Assembly (NCBI GenBank): GCA_002102225.1
Contig: LQPB01000092.1
Coordinates: 186,001-250,000 of the forward strand
Reading direction: 5' to 3'
Source: Mycobacterium interjectum
GTDB taxonomy: Bacteria > Actinomycetota > Actinomycetes > Mycobacteriales > Mycobacteriaceae
DNA: 64,000 bases
Below, in pieces: positions 52,664 to 60,713 of the stretch (position 1 is its first letter; each line of letters starts with the position of its first letter). The notes under the pieces are model-generated. The model was not told the DNA's origin, searched no databases, and worked only from the letters and a program-made list of their open reading frames with translations. Position numbers and translations under genes: made by a program.

Positions 52664-54013
52664 TCAGTTGCCCAGGGTGGTGGCGCGCCCCGCGATACCG
52701 GAGGCCTCGGCCGTCACCGGCGCCGCCGCTTGGGCCTGCAGGGCGAACTGCGTCATCCGGGTCCACGCGTCGCGGTCACGCTGACTGGCTCGGCGGCCGA
52801 CATGGGTGACGACGTCGACGTCGATGGCCTGCGCGCGCAGGGAACCGGCGCGGGCGTGTTCCTTCGGGAGGTAGCGGAACGGATCGAACGAGTAGGCGGC
52901 CATGGCGTTCTCGTGGGTGATCTTGTTGATGACCGAGTCGTCGAGGTGGCCCATCGTCTCCATGACGTCCTCGGGAGCGAACGGCCAATTGCTGTCCGAA
53001 TGCGGGAAGTCGGATTCCCAGCACAGCATGTCCTCGTTGAACCAGTCCATGTTGCGCACGCCGACCTTGTCGCTGATGAAGCAGGTGTAGAAGTGGCGCT
53101 TGAACACGTCGGTCGGTCCGTCGTAGCCGGGCGGGAACTTCGCGAGCGTCCAGCCCGAGTGCCGGTTGTAGACGTGCTCGGCGCGCCACAGGAAGTAGGG
53201 GATCCAGCCGACGTCGCCCTCGGTGAGGGAAAACTTCAATTGCGGGAAGTCGGCCCAGAATTCGGCCCAGATCAGCTCGGTGAAGGTGAACATGCTCATC
53301 ATCGACGACGCCGTCATCTGCACGCTGGGCGGCGCGTCGCTCGAGACCTGCGGGGATCGCGACGCCGACCCGACGTGGGTGCACAGCACCGTCTTGTTCT
53401 CGCACACCGCCTCGAACAGCGGATACCAATACCTGGTGTGAATGCTGGGCATTTCCAACGCTTCCGGGTTCTCCGAGAATGTCACCGCGTGGCAGCCCTT
53501 GTCGGCCAGCCGCTTGACTTCCTTCGCCGCCTCGGCCACGTCGAACAGCGGCAGGATGCCGCAGGGGATGAACCGGCCCGGGTAGGAGGCGCACCACTCG
53601 TCGACGTGCCAATCGTTGTAGGCCTTGATCATCACCAGGTTGACCTCACGATCGGGCCCCTGGTTGAGGACCTGTCCGGAAAACCCGGTGAAGTTCGGGA
53701 AGTTCAGACCGGCGAGCTGCCCACCCGCGTTCATGTCGCGCACCCGCTCGTCGACGTTGAAGCAGCCCGGCCGCATCTCGTCGTAGCGCGAGGCGTCGAT
53801 GTTGTACATCTCGCGGGGCTTTCCGGCGACCGCGTTCAGGCCCATGTTCCGCCCGCGGACGTCGCCGTAGTACCACTGCTGGACGCCGTCGGGCTCGAGG
53901 ACCACCCGGGGCGCGAGGTCGCGGTACTTCGCGGGGACGTGCGTGTCGAACATGTCGGCGGGCTCGGCGATATGGTCGTCCACACTGATCAGGATCAGGT
54001 CGTCCTTATGCAT
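52664..54013 (-). CDS. Amidohydrolase family protein
   Basis: A 449-residue TIM-barrel metal-dependent hydrolase or decarboxylase of the amidohydrolase-2 type. It opens with ISVDDHIAEPADMF, the usual D-H-x-E metal signature, and contains CTHVGSASRSP, LTEGDVGWIPYFLWRAEH and ESDFPHSDSNWPFAPE with conserved metal or catalytic residues. Related enzymes hydrolyse ring-cleavage products or decarboxylate aromatic acids. It is the first gene of a six-gene leftward operon. The 190 bases upstream hold two GACTA-type sites. Confidence 0.88.
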   Translation of the reverse strand: MHKDDLILISVDDHIAEPADMFDTHVPAKYRDLAPRVVLEPDGVQQWYYGDVRGRNMGLNAVAGKPREMYNIDASRYDEMRPGCFNVDERVRDMNAGGQLAGLNFPNFTGFSGQVLNQGPDREVNLVMIKAYNDWHVDEWCASYPGRFIPCGILPLFDVAEAAKEVKRLADKGCHAVTFSENPEALEMPSIHTRYWYPLFEAVCENKTVLCTHVGSASRSPQVSSDAPPSVQMTASSMMSMFTFTELIWAEFWADFPQLKFSLTEGDVGWIPYFLWRAEHVYNRHSGWTLAKFPPGYDGPTDVFKRHFYTCFISDKVGVRNMDWFNEDMLCWESDFPHSDSNWPFAPEDVMETMGHLDDSVINKITHENAMAAYSFDPFRYLPKEHARAGSLRAQAIDVDVVTHVGRRASQRDRDAWTRMTQFALQAQAAAPVTAEASGIAGRATTLGN

Positions 54014-54041
54014 TGCCGCGCTCCTCGCCCGCCGATATAGG

Positions 54042-54052
54042 GACTAGTAGAC
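54042..54052. promoter_or_regulatory. TetR-like half-site pair upstream of amidohydrolase
   Basis: GACTA-G-TAGAC (54042-54052) lies 29 bases before the amidohydrolase start and downstream of a leftward TTGACA (54075-54070). It matches the GACTA/TAGTC half-site of the large palindrome at 54810-54850. Confidence 0.45.
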
Positions 54053-54177
54053 AATGATGCCGGTCACACTGTCAACGGCGCCCGACGGTGCAGCCTGCTG
54101 GGAAAAGCGGCGTGGCCGCGGCACAAGTGGGCGCCGACGAGCCGATTGACGGTGCCGGGATCGGGCCGGATTTTAGC

Positions 54178-54188
54178 GACTATTAGTC
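54178..54188. promoter_or_regulatory. Perfect GACTA-T-TAGTC dyad
   Basis: This eleven-base perfect dyad lies between the end of the TetR gene and the amidohydrolase promoter. It has the same half-site as the palindrome over the TetR start and is a probable second operator. Confidence 0.5.
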
Positions 54189-54203
54189 CGCTTTTCGGGT
54201 GGG

Positions 54204-54821
54204 CTACGCGATCGCGACCGCGGCCAGGCCCTCGCGCACCCGCTCGGGTAGCGATCCGCCGTCGCTCAGCCAGTCATCCAGCGCGATGCGCACCGCCGCC
54301 ATCGCCAGCGCACCGATCAGCCGGGGCCGGGGATCCTGGGCGGTCAATCTGGGCATCCGTGGCGCGATGAGCTCGGCGATCGCCGATTCGTAGCGGACAT
54401 AGATGCGCAGCGTCCAGGCATCCAGGGTTTCGGATGACCGTGTGAGCGTGGCCAATTCACGGACCTGCTCCTCGATTTCGGTGAAGCCGAGGGCGAGCTC
54501 ACCGAAGGCGCCGACGACGGCCTCGGTGGCGGTCAGGCCGGCCGGCTGGGCGGCCAGCGCGCCGGTGATGCGGTTCAGCCAGTGGGCGTTCATGCCCTCG
54601 GCCACGGCGTCCTCTTTCGAGCTGAAGTAACGGAAGAAGGTAGCCCGGCCGATGGCTGCGGCGTCGGCGATCCGGTCCACCGTCGCATCCGCCAGACCAA
54701 CGCTGCCCACCAGCTGCGCTGCCGCTTCCGCGATGCGCTGCCGCGTCGCGGTGCGCCGCCGTTCGGCGAGCGGGATTCGCTCACCATCTCCACGGGAAGC
54801 TGTTGCCAAGGACTGAGACAT
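54204..54821 (-). CDS. TetR family regulator with palindrome over its start codon
   Basis: A 205-residue TetR protein. Residues 20-70 hold the helix-turn-helix (RRTATRQRIAEAAAQLVGSVGLADATVDRIADAAAIGRATFFRYFSSKEDAV). The ligand domain has no recognised ligand. The start ATG (54821) lies inside a 41-base perfect inverted repeat that also contains the start of the divergent DUF1214 gene; both proteins therefore begin MSQS. TATGCT six bases upstream of the ATG suggests a leaderless transcript. Autorepression is very likely. Confidence 0.9.
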   Translation of the reverse strand: MSQSLATASRGDGERIPLAERRRTATRQRIAEAAAQLVGSVGLADATVDRIADAAAIGRATFFRYFSSKEDAVAEGMNAHWLNRITGALAAQPAGLTATEAVVGAFGELALGFTEIEEQVRELATLTRSSETLDAWTLRIYVRYESAIAELIAPRMPRLTAQDPRPRLIGALAMAAVRIALDDWLSDGGSLPERVREGLAAVAIA

Positions 54822-54850
54822 AGTCTAAGCATAAGACTATGTCTCAGTCC
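54810..54850. promoter_or_regulatory. 41-bp palindrome spanning both divergent start codons
   Basis: The arms 54810-54826 (GGACTGAGACATAGTCT) and 54834-54850 (AGACTATGTCTCAGTCC) are perfectly inverted over 17 bases, with a seven-base spacer (AAGCATA). ATG codons sit at 54821 (minus) and 54839 (plus), so both genes share the coding start ATGTCTCAGTCC. Each arm contains AGAC-N3-GTCT, so two TetR dimers could bind. Confidence 0.8.
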
Positions 54851-55936
54851 ATGGCGTCGGGGCCGGCCGCTGAGGTCGCCCCGAAGGCGCGCGCCGCCTG
54901 GCAGTTTTTCCAGCAGATGATGGCCGACGTCACCAAGGTCGTGATGGAGGACGCCGAGTCCGAGCGCGAACTCCTGGAGGGGCTGCGCGTCATCGCGCGG
55001 GTCTCCTCGTTGTGCTCGCAACTGTCCGTCGAGGCCGACCCGGACCGGCCGTCGTTCTTCGATATGTGTTCTCCGACAAGGATGATCGGCGGTCCCAATC
55101 CCGACGGAAACTACTACTTGGCGATGATTCGCGGCGACCGGCGCTACCGGATCACCGGCACCCGCGGCACCAGTGCCTATCTTGGATTTCAGATCCTCGC
55201 CGGCACCGGCCTGACCCCGCGCCGGATGGCGAACTACGTCAGCGACACCGAACTGGGCGGCGACGAATTTGCGCTGGTGCTCGCGCCGGAGGAACCCGCC
55301 GATCTCGCCGGCGCCCGGTGGGTGAAGATCCCCGGCGACGCCTCCTCGGTCGTCGTCCGGGAATACGTCGGCGACCCCGCCGCGGAGACGCTGGCCACGT
55401 TGCGCATCGACGCGCTGGACCCGGACCCCGTGGCGCCGCTGACCGACGACCAGCTCGCCGATCAATTCACCGCGATGGCGTGGTCGCTGATGAAACTCAC
55501 CACGATGCACCGCACGATCAAGCCCGAGCTCTTGCAACAACCCAATACGCTGCTCACCGCCGAGGCCGCCGATCTGGGTGCCGCCGACACCACTCCGGAC
55601 AACCTGTACATGATGGGGACATTCCGGCTCGATCCCGGCCAGGCCCTCGTGCTCGACATCGAGCCACCCGACACCCGCTACTGGAACGTGACGCTGGAAA
55701 GCGTCTGGCACGAATGTCTGGAGCCCCGCCGCCGGCACAGCTCGGTGACCAATCGCGCGGTCCAACCCGACGCGGACGGGCGGGTGCGGATCGCGATCTC
55801 CGCGGAGGACTTCGGTTTGGGCCATTGGCTCGACACCGGCGGCCGCCATCGCGGATTCATCGTCGTGCGCTGGCTGGACAACCCCGACCCACCCGACGTC
55901 TGCGTGTCGGTCCGCGAAGGAACGGACCGGCGATGA
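54839..55936 (+). CDS. DUF1214 domain-containing protein
   Basis: A 365-residue soluble protein. Its C-terminal half carries the DUF1214 pattern (MMGTFRLDPGQALVLDIEPPDTRYWNVTLESVWHE and then HWLDTGGRHRGFIVVRWL), and its N-terminal half is DUF1254-like (NPDGNYYLAMIRGDRRYRITGTRGTSAYLGFQI). No catalytic mechanism is established; such proteins are common near catabolic genes in mycobacteria. The start lies in the large palindrome, and the next gene overlaps it as ATGA. Confidence 0.85.
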   Translation: MSQSMASGPAAEVAPKARAAWQFFQQMMADVTKVVMEDAESERELLEGLRVIARVSSLCSQLSVEADPDRPSFFDMCSPTRMIGGPNPDGNYYLAMIRGDRRYRITGTRGTSAYLGFQILAGTGLTPRRMANYVSDTELGGDEFALVLAPEEPADLAGARWVKIPGDASSVVVREYVGDPAAETLATLRIDALDPDPVAPLTDDQLADQFTAMAWSLMKLTTMHRTIKPELLQQPNTLLTAEAADLGAADTTPDNLYMMGTFRLDPGQALVLDIEPPDTRYWNVTLESVWHECLEPRRRHSSVTNRAVQPDADGRVRIAISAEDFGLGHWLDTGGRHRGFIVVRWLDNPDPPDVCVSVREGTDRR

Positions 55937-57105
55937 CGCTGCGCGAGCGGTTCGCGCCGGAGCGGCTCATCGCCACCGCCTGCGAGGAGGCGGAAAGCGA
56001 CGACTTCGGCGCGGACGGGTGGCAGCCCGGGCTGCAGCGGCTCACCGACGGCCTGGGCGACGAGGCGCGACTCTCGCCGATCGGTGTGGAGATCGCCTAT
56101 CTGGACGTCATGCGCGCGCTGAAGAACCGGCTCGGCGTGATCGCCTGGCGCACACAGCATCCCGAAATCGCGGACAATCCGATCACCGCGCCGATCTTCA
56201 TCGTCGGCCAGCCGCGCACCGGCACCACCATCCTCTACGACCTGCTCGCTCAGGACCCCGACCTGCGGGCGCCGCTGACCTGGGAGGTCGACGCGCCCTG
56301 TCCGGTCCCGCAGCCGGAGACCTATCACAGCGATCCGCGCATCGCGCAGGCGCAGGCCAGCATCGAGATGTCCGAACAGATCATCCCCGGCTTCTTGGCG
56401 TTTCACCCGATGGGCGCCCTCGTCGGGCAGGAGTGCGTGCGCATCACCGCCAGCGAGTTCACCAGCATGATCTTCTCCGTGCAGTACCGCCTGCCGAGCT
56501 ACTACCGCTGGCTGCTGTACGAGGCCGATCATGCCGGCGCCTACCGCTTTCACCGAATCTTCCTGCAGCACCTGCAGTCCGGGGTTCCCGGGCAGTGGCT
56601 ACTGAAATCGCCGGCGCACTTGTGGCACCTCGACGACCTGCTCGCCGAGTACCCCGACGCGTTGATCGTGCAGACCCACCGCGATCCGCTCAACGTCATC
56701 TCGTCGATCGCCGCGCTGACCCACCACCTCCGGCGGATGGGCAGCGACGAGTCGGACATCGCCGAGTGCGCGGCCCAGTCCTACGAGGAGATCGTCGTCG
56801 GCCTGCAGCGCGAAATGGCGCTGCGCGAGACCGGCGCCATTCCCGTCGGCCGCGTAATCGACGTGCTGTTCACCGATTTCGTGAACGACCCGTGGACCAC
56901 GATCGACGACATCTACCGCAGGCTGGGCCGCGAGCTGAAACCCGAGACCGCACAAAAGATGCGGGATTTCCTGGCCGCCCATCCCGGGGACGGCGGGGGC
57001 ACCCGCTACACGTGGTCGGACACCGGCCTGGATGCCGCCGAGGTCCGCGACCGGGTGAGCGCCTACCAGGACCGCTACGGGGTGCCGACGGAGCCGTTAC
57101 GCTGA
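55933..57105 (+). CDS. Sulfotransferase-family protein
   Basis: A 390-residue protein of the Sulfotransferase_3 type, abundant in mycobacteria. The PAPS-binding 5' loop is IFIVGQPRTGTTIL (about residues 88-101). QWLLKSPAHLWHLDDLLAEYPDALIVQTHRDPLNVISS carries the 3' phosphate site. It should transfer sulfate from PAPS to a hydroxyl group of a small molecule or lipid. The ATG overlaps the DUF1214 stop codon, so the two form one translational unit. Confidence 0.87.
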   Translation: MTLRERFAPERLIATACEEAESDDFGADGWQPGLQRLTDGLGDEARLSPIGVEIAYLDVMRALKNRLGVIAWRTQHPEIADNPITAPIFIVGQPRTGTTILYDLLAQDPDLRAPLTWEVDAPCPVPQPETYHSDPRIAQAQASIEMSEQIIPGFLAFHPMGALVGQECVRITASEFTSMIFSVQYRLPSYYRWLLYEADHAGAYRFHRIFLQHLQSGVPGQWLLKSPAHLWHLDDLLAEYPDALIVQTHRDPLNVISSIAALTHHLRRMGSDESDIAECAAQSYEEIVVGLQREMALRETGAIPVGRVIDVLFTDFVNDPWTTIDDIYRRLGRELKPETAQKMRDFLAAHPGDGGGTRYTWSDTGLDAAEVRDRVSAYQDRYGVPTEPLR

Positions 57106-57106
57106 G

Positions 57107-58144
57107 TCACTCGGCGCGTCGAACCCTGCCCGGGGAACTGCTGTTCGCGGGATCTGTTTCCGCCGTGAGGATTTCGCTGGCGCGCTGGTCGACGTAGCGG
57201 GTGACGGCATGCTGACCCGCCCCGAATACGGTCGCGAGGAGCAGACTACCGATCAACGTGTTCGACGATCCGACATGCAGCACGTCGGCGTCCAGGATCA
57301 AGAGCCCGACGACGGCGACCAGCGGGCCGAGGATCAACTTCAGTAGACCCTGCTGCAGCGGCAGATTGAACGGACTGTGGCCCAGCGGCACCTTGGACAT
57401 GGCTGGGATCGCGGTGAACAACGCGCCGACGGACCCGAAGAACATGACCAGGAAGAGGTACTGCCAGGGCGCATCCTTGAAGCTGTCGTCGGGCAGGGTG
57501 AGGAAGTGATCGTCTCGGAACAGCCGTTGGGTCAACAAGGTCAGAGCGGTGAAAAAGAGGCAGACACCCGACGCGAGGATCAACCGGTTCCTGAGATATC
57601 GCGCCTCTTGGTTGCTGCGATCAGAGTTGTCGTGCGCTGCGCGCAAAACACCGATGACGGACGGGCGCAGCTCCGCGGTATTGGTATGGGACGGGTCCGC
57701 CAGCAACGCTTCCAGATCCTTTTGCCTCTTGTCATCCTTGAGATGGAAGCTTGCATATCCCAAGGCTTCGCTGGCGCGGGCGCGCAGTTCCGAGTCGGGC
57801 AGCAGATCGACCGTGCGCTCCTCGACCTCATGGAGGCGCGCCCAGGCACGCTCGATCTCGGTGCCCCACCACCACTTTCGGATAGCGACTTTGGATTCCG
57901 CCGCGATACCGGCGTCGGACAGGAGGCTGTTGATGAGAAAGGCGCGTTGCTCCTGATCGGGACGATTCTTCAGCTCGAGGCGGGCCAGGTCGTCCAGGAG
58001 CATGATGCGACGGCGCTGGACCGTTTGCCGCCAGGGCGAGGTCGACCGCCACGTCTTCGGCAGTCCCGACTGGAAGCCGTTCCACGTGTCGCCACGGAAG
58101 TTGGGGGCTGGCGGCGTCGAGCCGGCATTCGGCGGTGCGGTCAT
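57107..58144 (-). CDS. Unknown four-helix membrane protein divergent from lysin cassette
   Basis: A 345-residue protein with no recognised family. Residues 1-185 are soluble and charged, with possible coiled-coil or helical repeats. Four predicted membrane helices follow at about 188-208, 229-249, 267-287 and 297-314, then a short basic tail. GGGAGGAATCC precedes the ATG. It shares a promoter region with the rightward lysin operon. Four helices and a lysis context make a holin-like or regulatory role possible, but the large N-terminal domain is unlike known holins, so this is speculation. Confidence 0.65.
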   Translation of the reverse strand: MTAPPNAGSTPPAPNFRGDTWNGFQSGLPKTWRSTSPWRQTVQRRRIMLLDDLARLELKNRPDQEQRAFLINSLLSDAGIAAESKVAIRKWWWGTEIERAWARLHEVEERTVDLLPDSELRARASEALGYASFHLKDDKRQKDLEALLADPSHTNTAELRPSVIGVLRAAHDNSDRSNQEARYLRNRLILASGVCLFFTALTLLTQRLFRDDHFLTLPDDSFKDAPWQYLFLVMFFGSVGALFTAIPAMSKVPLGHSPFNLPLQQGLLKLILGPLVAVVGLLILDADVLHVGSSNTLIGSLLLATVFGAGQHAVTRYVDQRASEILTAETDPANSSSPGRVRRAE

Positions 58145-58220
58145 GGATTCCTCCCAGGGTGAACGGGTCGGGCCAGAGAATCGCGTCGAGTGTCACTCCC
58201 GCCGGTGAGGCCGAAGTAGC

Positions 58221-58299
58221 GTAGTCGGCTACTTGCTTGCGCGGCGCGCCGCGGCCAGCGGTCGCGAACTCCCTCCTTGGCGATGACGTAGTCGACTAC
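58221..58299. promoter_or_regulatory. Paired 12-bp palindromes in lysin-cassette promoter region
   Basis: GTAGTCGGCTAC (58221-58232, one mismatch) and GTAGTCGACTAC (58288-58299, perfect) lie 67 bases apart in the gap between the divergent membrane protein and metallopeptidase-like genes. The first also lies in an AAGTAGC/GCTACTT stem (58215-58221 and 58229-58235). Repeated operators of this kind are usual for phage-type or LexA/Xre repressors. No regulator gene is adjacent. Confidence 0.6.
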
Positions 58300-58362
58300 T
58301 CATGCGCGGGATGGAGGGGGGTGGCACATTCTCTCCCACACCCACGACGACAGGAGCTGGAC

Positions 58363-59088
58363 ATGCTCATCGCGATTATCAACCAGTCGAAGTTGGTGTC
58401 CAACGCGGATGCCGCGGCCATGACCCAGGCGATCGCCAAGCAAGTCCGAATGGACGTTGCCCCACTGTGGGATCGGGCCGCCGCGGCGGTGATCTTCTAC
58501 GCCCACGCCAAGGACGTCCCCCCGGCGGCGCACGGCATCGCGCTCGTCGACACCATCAAGGACCAGCCCGCCGGCGTGCTCGGCTACCACACCGAGGACC
58601 GAGGCGGGAAGCTCTGGGGCGTGGTCGCGGCCAAGCCGGAACTCGACAACGGCGGCACGGCGACGAAGGGGGACTGGAGCGTCTCCAGCGTCCTGTCACA
58701 CGAAGTGCTCGAGATGTTCATCGACCCCAACTGCAACCTGTGGGCCAATGACGGACGGGGCAAGGCCTACAGCTTCGAGGTATGCGACCCGGTGGAGGCC
58801 CCGACGTACGCCGTCGACGGCGTGTCGGTGTCGAACTTCGTGACGCCGGCATGGTTCGACCCGCTGTCCAATCAGGCCACCGCCCAATACGACAAGCTGG
58901 GTAAGCTGCACGCCCCGTTCAGCATTCTCAAGGGCGGCTACGTGGTTTTCGAGGCCGCCGGGGCCGAGCATCAAGAATTCGGCGACGAGTTTCCCGACTG
59001 GCGCAAGGACATGAAGGCGGGCAAGTTTGCCCGCACCCGGCGTCGGCTCGAGCAGGCCGACGCGGTGCTCGCTGGGGCAACCGCTTGA
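58363..59088 (+). CDS. Putative metallopeptidase-like protein of the lysin operon
   Basis: A 241-residue protein. The segment SVLSHEVLEMFIDPNCNLW (about 109-127) contains H113-E114 with E117 and D121, which resembles a short zinc-peptidase motif. I see the same kind of motif in proteins of actinophages, but a family name cannot be assigned. No signal peptide is present. AGGAG precedes the ATG by six bases. It is first in a three-gene rightward operon with LysA-like and LysB-like genes, with 50-base gaps and strong ribosome sites, which implies a part in envelope breakdown. Confidence 0.7.
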   Translation: MLIAIINQSKLVSNADAAAMTQAIAKQVRMDVAPLWDRAAAAVIFYAHAKDVPPAAHGIALVDTIKDQPAGVLGYHTEDRGGKLWGVVAAKPELDNGGTATKGDWSVSSVLSHEVLEMFIDPNCNLWANDGRGKAYSFEVCDPVEAPTYAVDGVSVSNFVTPAWFDPLSNQATAQYDKLGKLHAPFSILKGGYVVFEAAGAEHQEFGDEFPDWRKDMKAGKFARTRRRLEQADAVLAGATA

Positions 59089-59138
59089 AACCCTGACCTC
59101 CGCTCGCAACAACACACCCGACTAAGGAGGGCCGACGA

Positions 59139-60671
59139 ATGCCGGTGCCACGCAAGACCATTTCCTTCGGGCAGCAGATCGCCATCGACCGCGCGGGCAA
59201 CCCGTACGATTACGGCGGCAACTGGGACCCCTTTGACCGCAAGAAGGGCACCGACTGCTCCGGCTGCGTCGTGGACGAACTCGACGGCGGGATCAACGGC
59301 ACCGCCATGGAGTGGTCGCGCCACGGCCTGTGCACGGAGAGCTGGCGAGCGCCGTCGCACGGCGGCCACGCCAATCCGCTCGACGGCCCGTTTCACACCA
59401 TCCAGGTAGCCAACCCCAGCGTGTTTCCCGCCGACGCCGCGATCAAGATTGCCCTGCACCACGGGCCCGGCGGCGGAGTGAACTCCCACATGTGGTGCCA
59501 GATCGGCGATCTGCGCGTGGAAACCAACGGCGACAACGGGACCGTGCTGCGCGACCAGGCGATGGCGGTGGACAACCCCTACGCCAACGACTGGTGGTTC
59601 GTCCCCGGCCCCATCGTCGAGGACGGTACGCCGATCCCGCACCAGCCCAGCGGAAGCGCTCCGGCGCCCCAAGGCGAGCCGCGGGACACGTTGTTCGCCG
59701 ACGTGTCCGAGCACCAGGTGCCGGTGACCGACGCCTACACCGCGGCCACGTACAACCAGGACGGCACTGACTGGCACTATCGCTGGCTGTCCATCAGGGC
59801 CAACGACGGAACGCACCGCGACAACAACTTCGCCCAGAACTACGGTTGGTGCAAGCAAGCCGCCGACGACGGCAGGCTCAACGGCTTCATCGTCTACGCC
59901 TACTGGCGCCCCGACTGGCAGGCGACGCTGGCGACCATGCAGGATCAGATCAACGCCAACGGCGGACCCCACCCCAAGATGGTCGCCATGATCGACGTCG
60001 AATGCGGAGATGGGAACCCCGGCTGCGACCAAAGCGCCGCGGTCAACGGCATGTACTACGGGCTGGCCAAGTGGCTCGGCGACGCGCGCCGCGTGATCGG
60101 GTATTGCAACCTCAACGACATGCGCCAGATGTGGCAGACCAGACCCGAGCACGTGCCGATGATCGTCGCGGGGTACGGCTCAAATCCCAACGACCCGGCC
60201 GTATTCAAGGTCGCGCACCAATACACCGACGGCCAAGGGTACGGAGGGGGCCTCCCCGAAGGCGCGCCACCGTTCGGCAACTGCGACATGAACAGTGCCG
60301 ACGGCCTGTCGCCATCCCAGTTGGCTTCGGTGCTCGGCGTGGGCGACGCGGCTCCCGCGGCACCCTCGCCCCTGGTGATCCCTACCGTGCCGGCGGACTA
60401 CCAGCGGCTCATCTACGAGCAGCTGGCGGGTCCGGTCGGCTCGGACGGCTACGGGCACGGCTGGCCGCAGCTCGGCAACCTGACGATCGTGGACTATTTG
60501 GCCAAATACAAGCCGGCGCTGGATGTCCTACTCGCCCAGGGGCCTCGGCCGACCAGCAAGAAGGCGGCTCCCCGCATAGTGATCCCCGCGACCGGCAATG
60601 GGGCGGCCTCGATGCCGGCCAAGTCCGCCAACAAGGCGACGGCGCGAAAGGCCACCGCCAAGCGGCGCTGA
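59139..60671 (+). CDS. LysA-like two-domain endolysin
   Basis: A 510-residue peptidoglycan hydrolase. Residues 8-158 resemble an NlpC/P60-type Cys peptidase (NPYDYGGNW, TDCSG with C40, NSHMW with H117). Residues 183-400 resemble a GH25 muramidase (FADVSEHQ with D188, MIDVEC with D286/E288, VAHQYTDGQGYGG). Residues 418-462 (DYQRLIYEQLAGPVGSDGYGHGWPQLG) match a C-terminal segment common in mycobacteriophage LysA, and a Lys/Arg-rich tail ends the protein. No signal peptide is present, as in phage endolysins that rely on a holin. AAGGAGG lies upstream. Confidence 0.85.
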   Translation: MPVPRKTISFGQQIAIDRAGNPYDYGGNWDPFDRKKGTDCSGCVVDELDGGINGTAMEWSRHGLCTESWRAPSHGGHANPLDGPFHTIQVANPSVFPADAAIKIALHHGPGGGVNSHMWCQIGDLRVETNGDNGTVLRDQAMAVDNPYANDWWFVPGPIVEDGTPIPHQPSGSAPAPQGEPRDTLFADVSEHQVPVTDAYTAATYNQDGTDWHYRWLSIRANDGTHRDNNFAQNYGWCKQAADDGRLNGFIVYAYWRPDWQATLATMQDQINANGGPHPKMVAMIDVECGDGNPGCDQSAAVNGMYYGLAKWLGDARRVIGYCNLNDMRQMWQTRPEHVPMIVAGYGSNPNDPAVFKVAHQYTDGQGYGGGLPEGAPPFGNCDMNSADGLSPSQLASVLGVGDAAPAAPSPLVIPTVPADYQRLIYEQLAGPVGSDGYGHGWPQLGNLTIVDYLAKYKPALDVLLAQGPRPTSKKAAPRIVIPATGNGAASMPAKSANKATARKATAKRR

Positions 60672-60713
60672 GCGCGCCGCCGATAAATCACCCGCCCCTC
60701 AAGGAGATTCGAA

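Noticed and set aside
54810-54850. Palindrome as a transcription terminator
   Set aside because: It lies between divergent genes and contains both start codons; there is no T-run, and an operator fits better.
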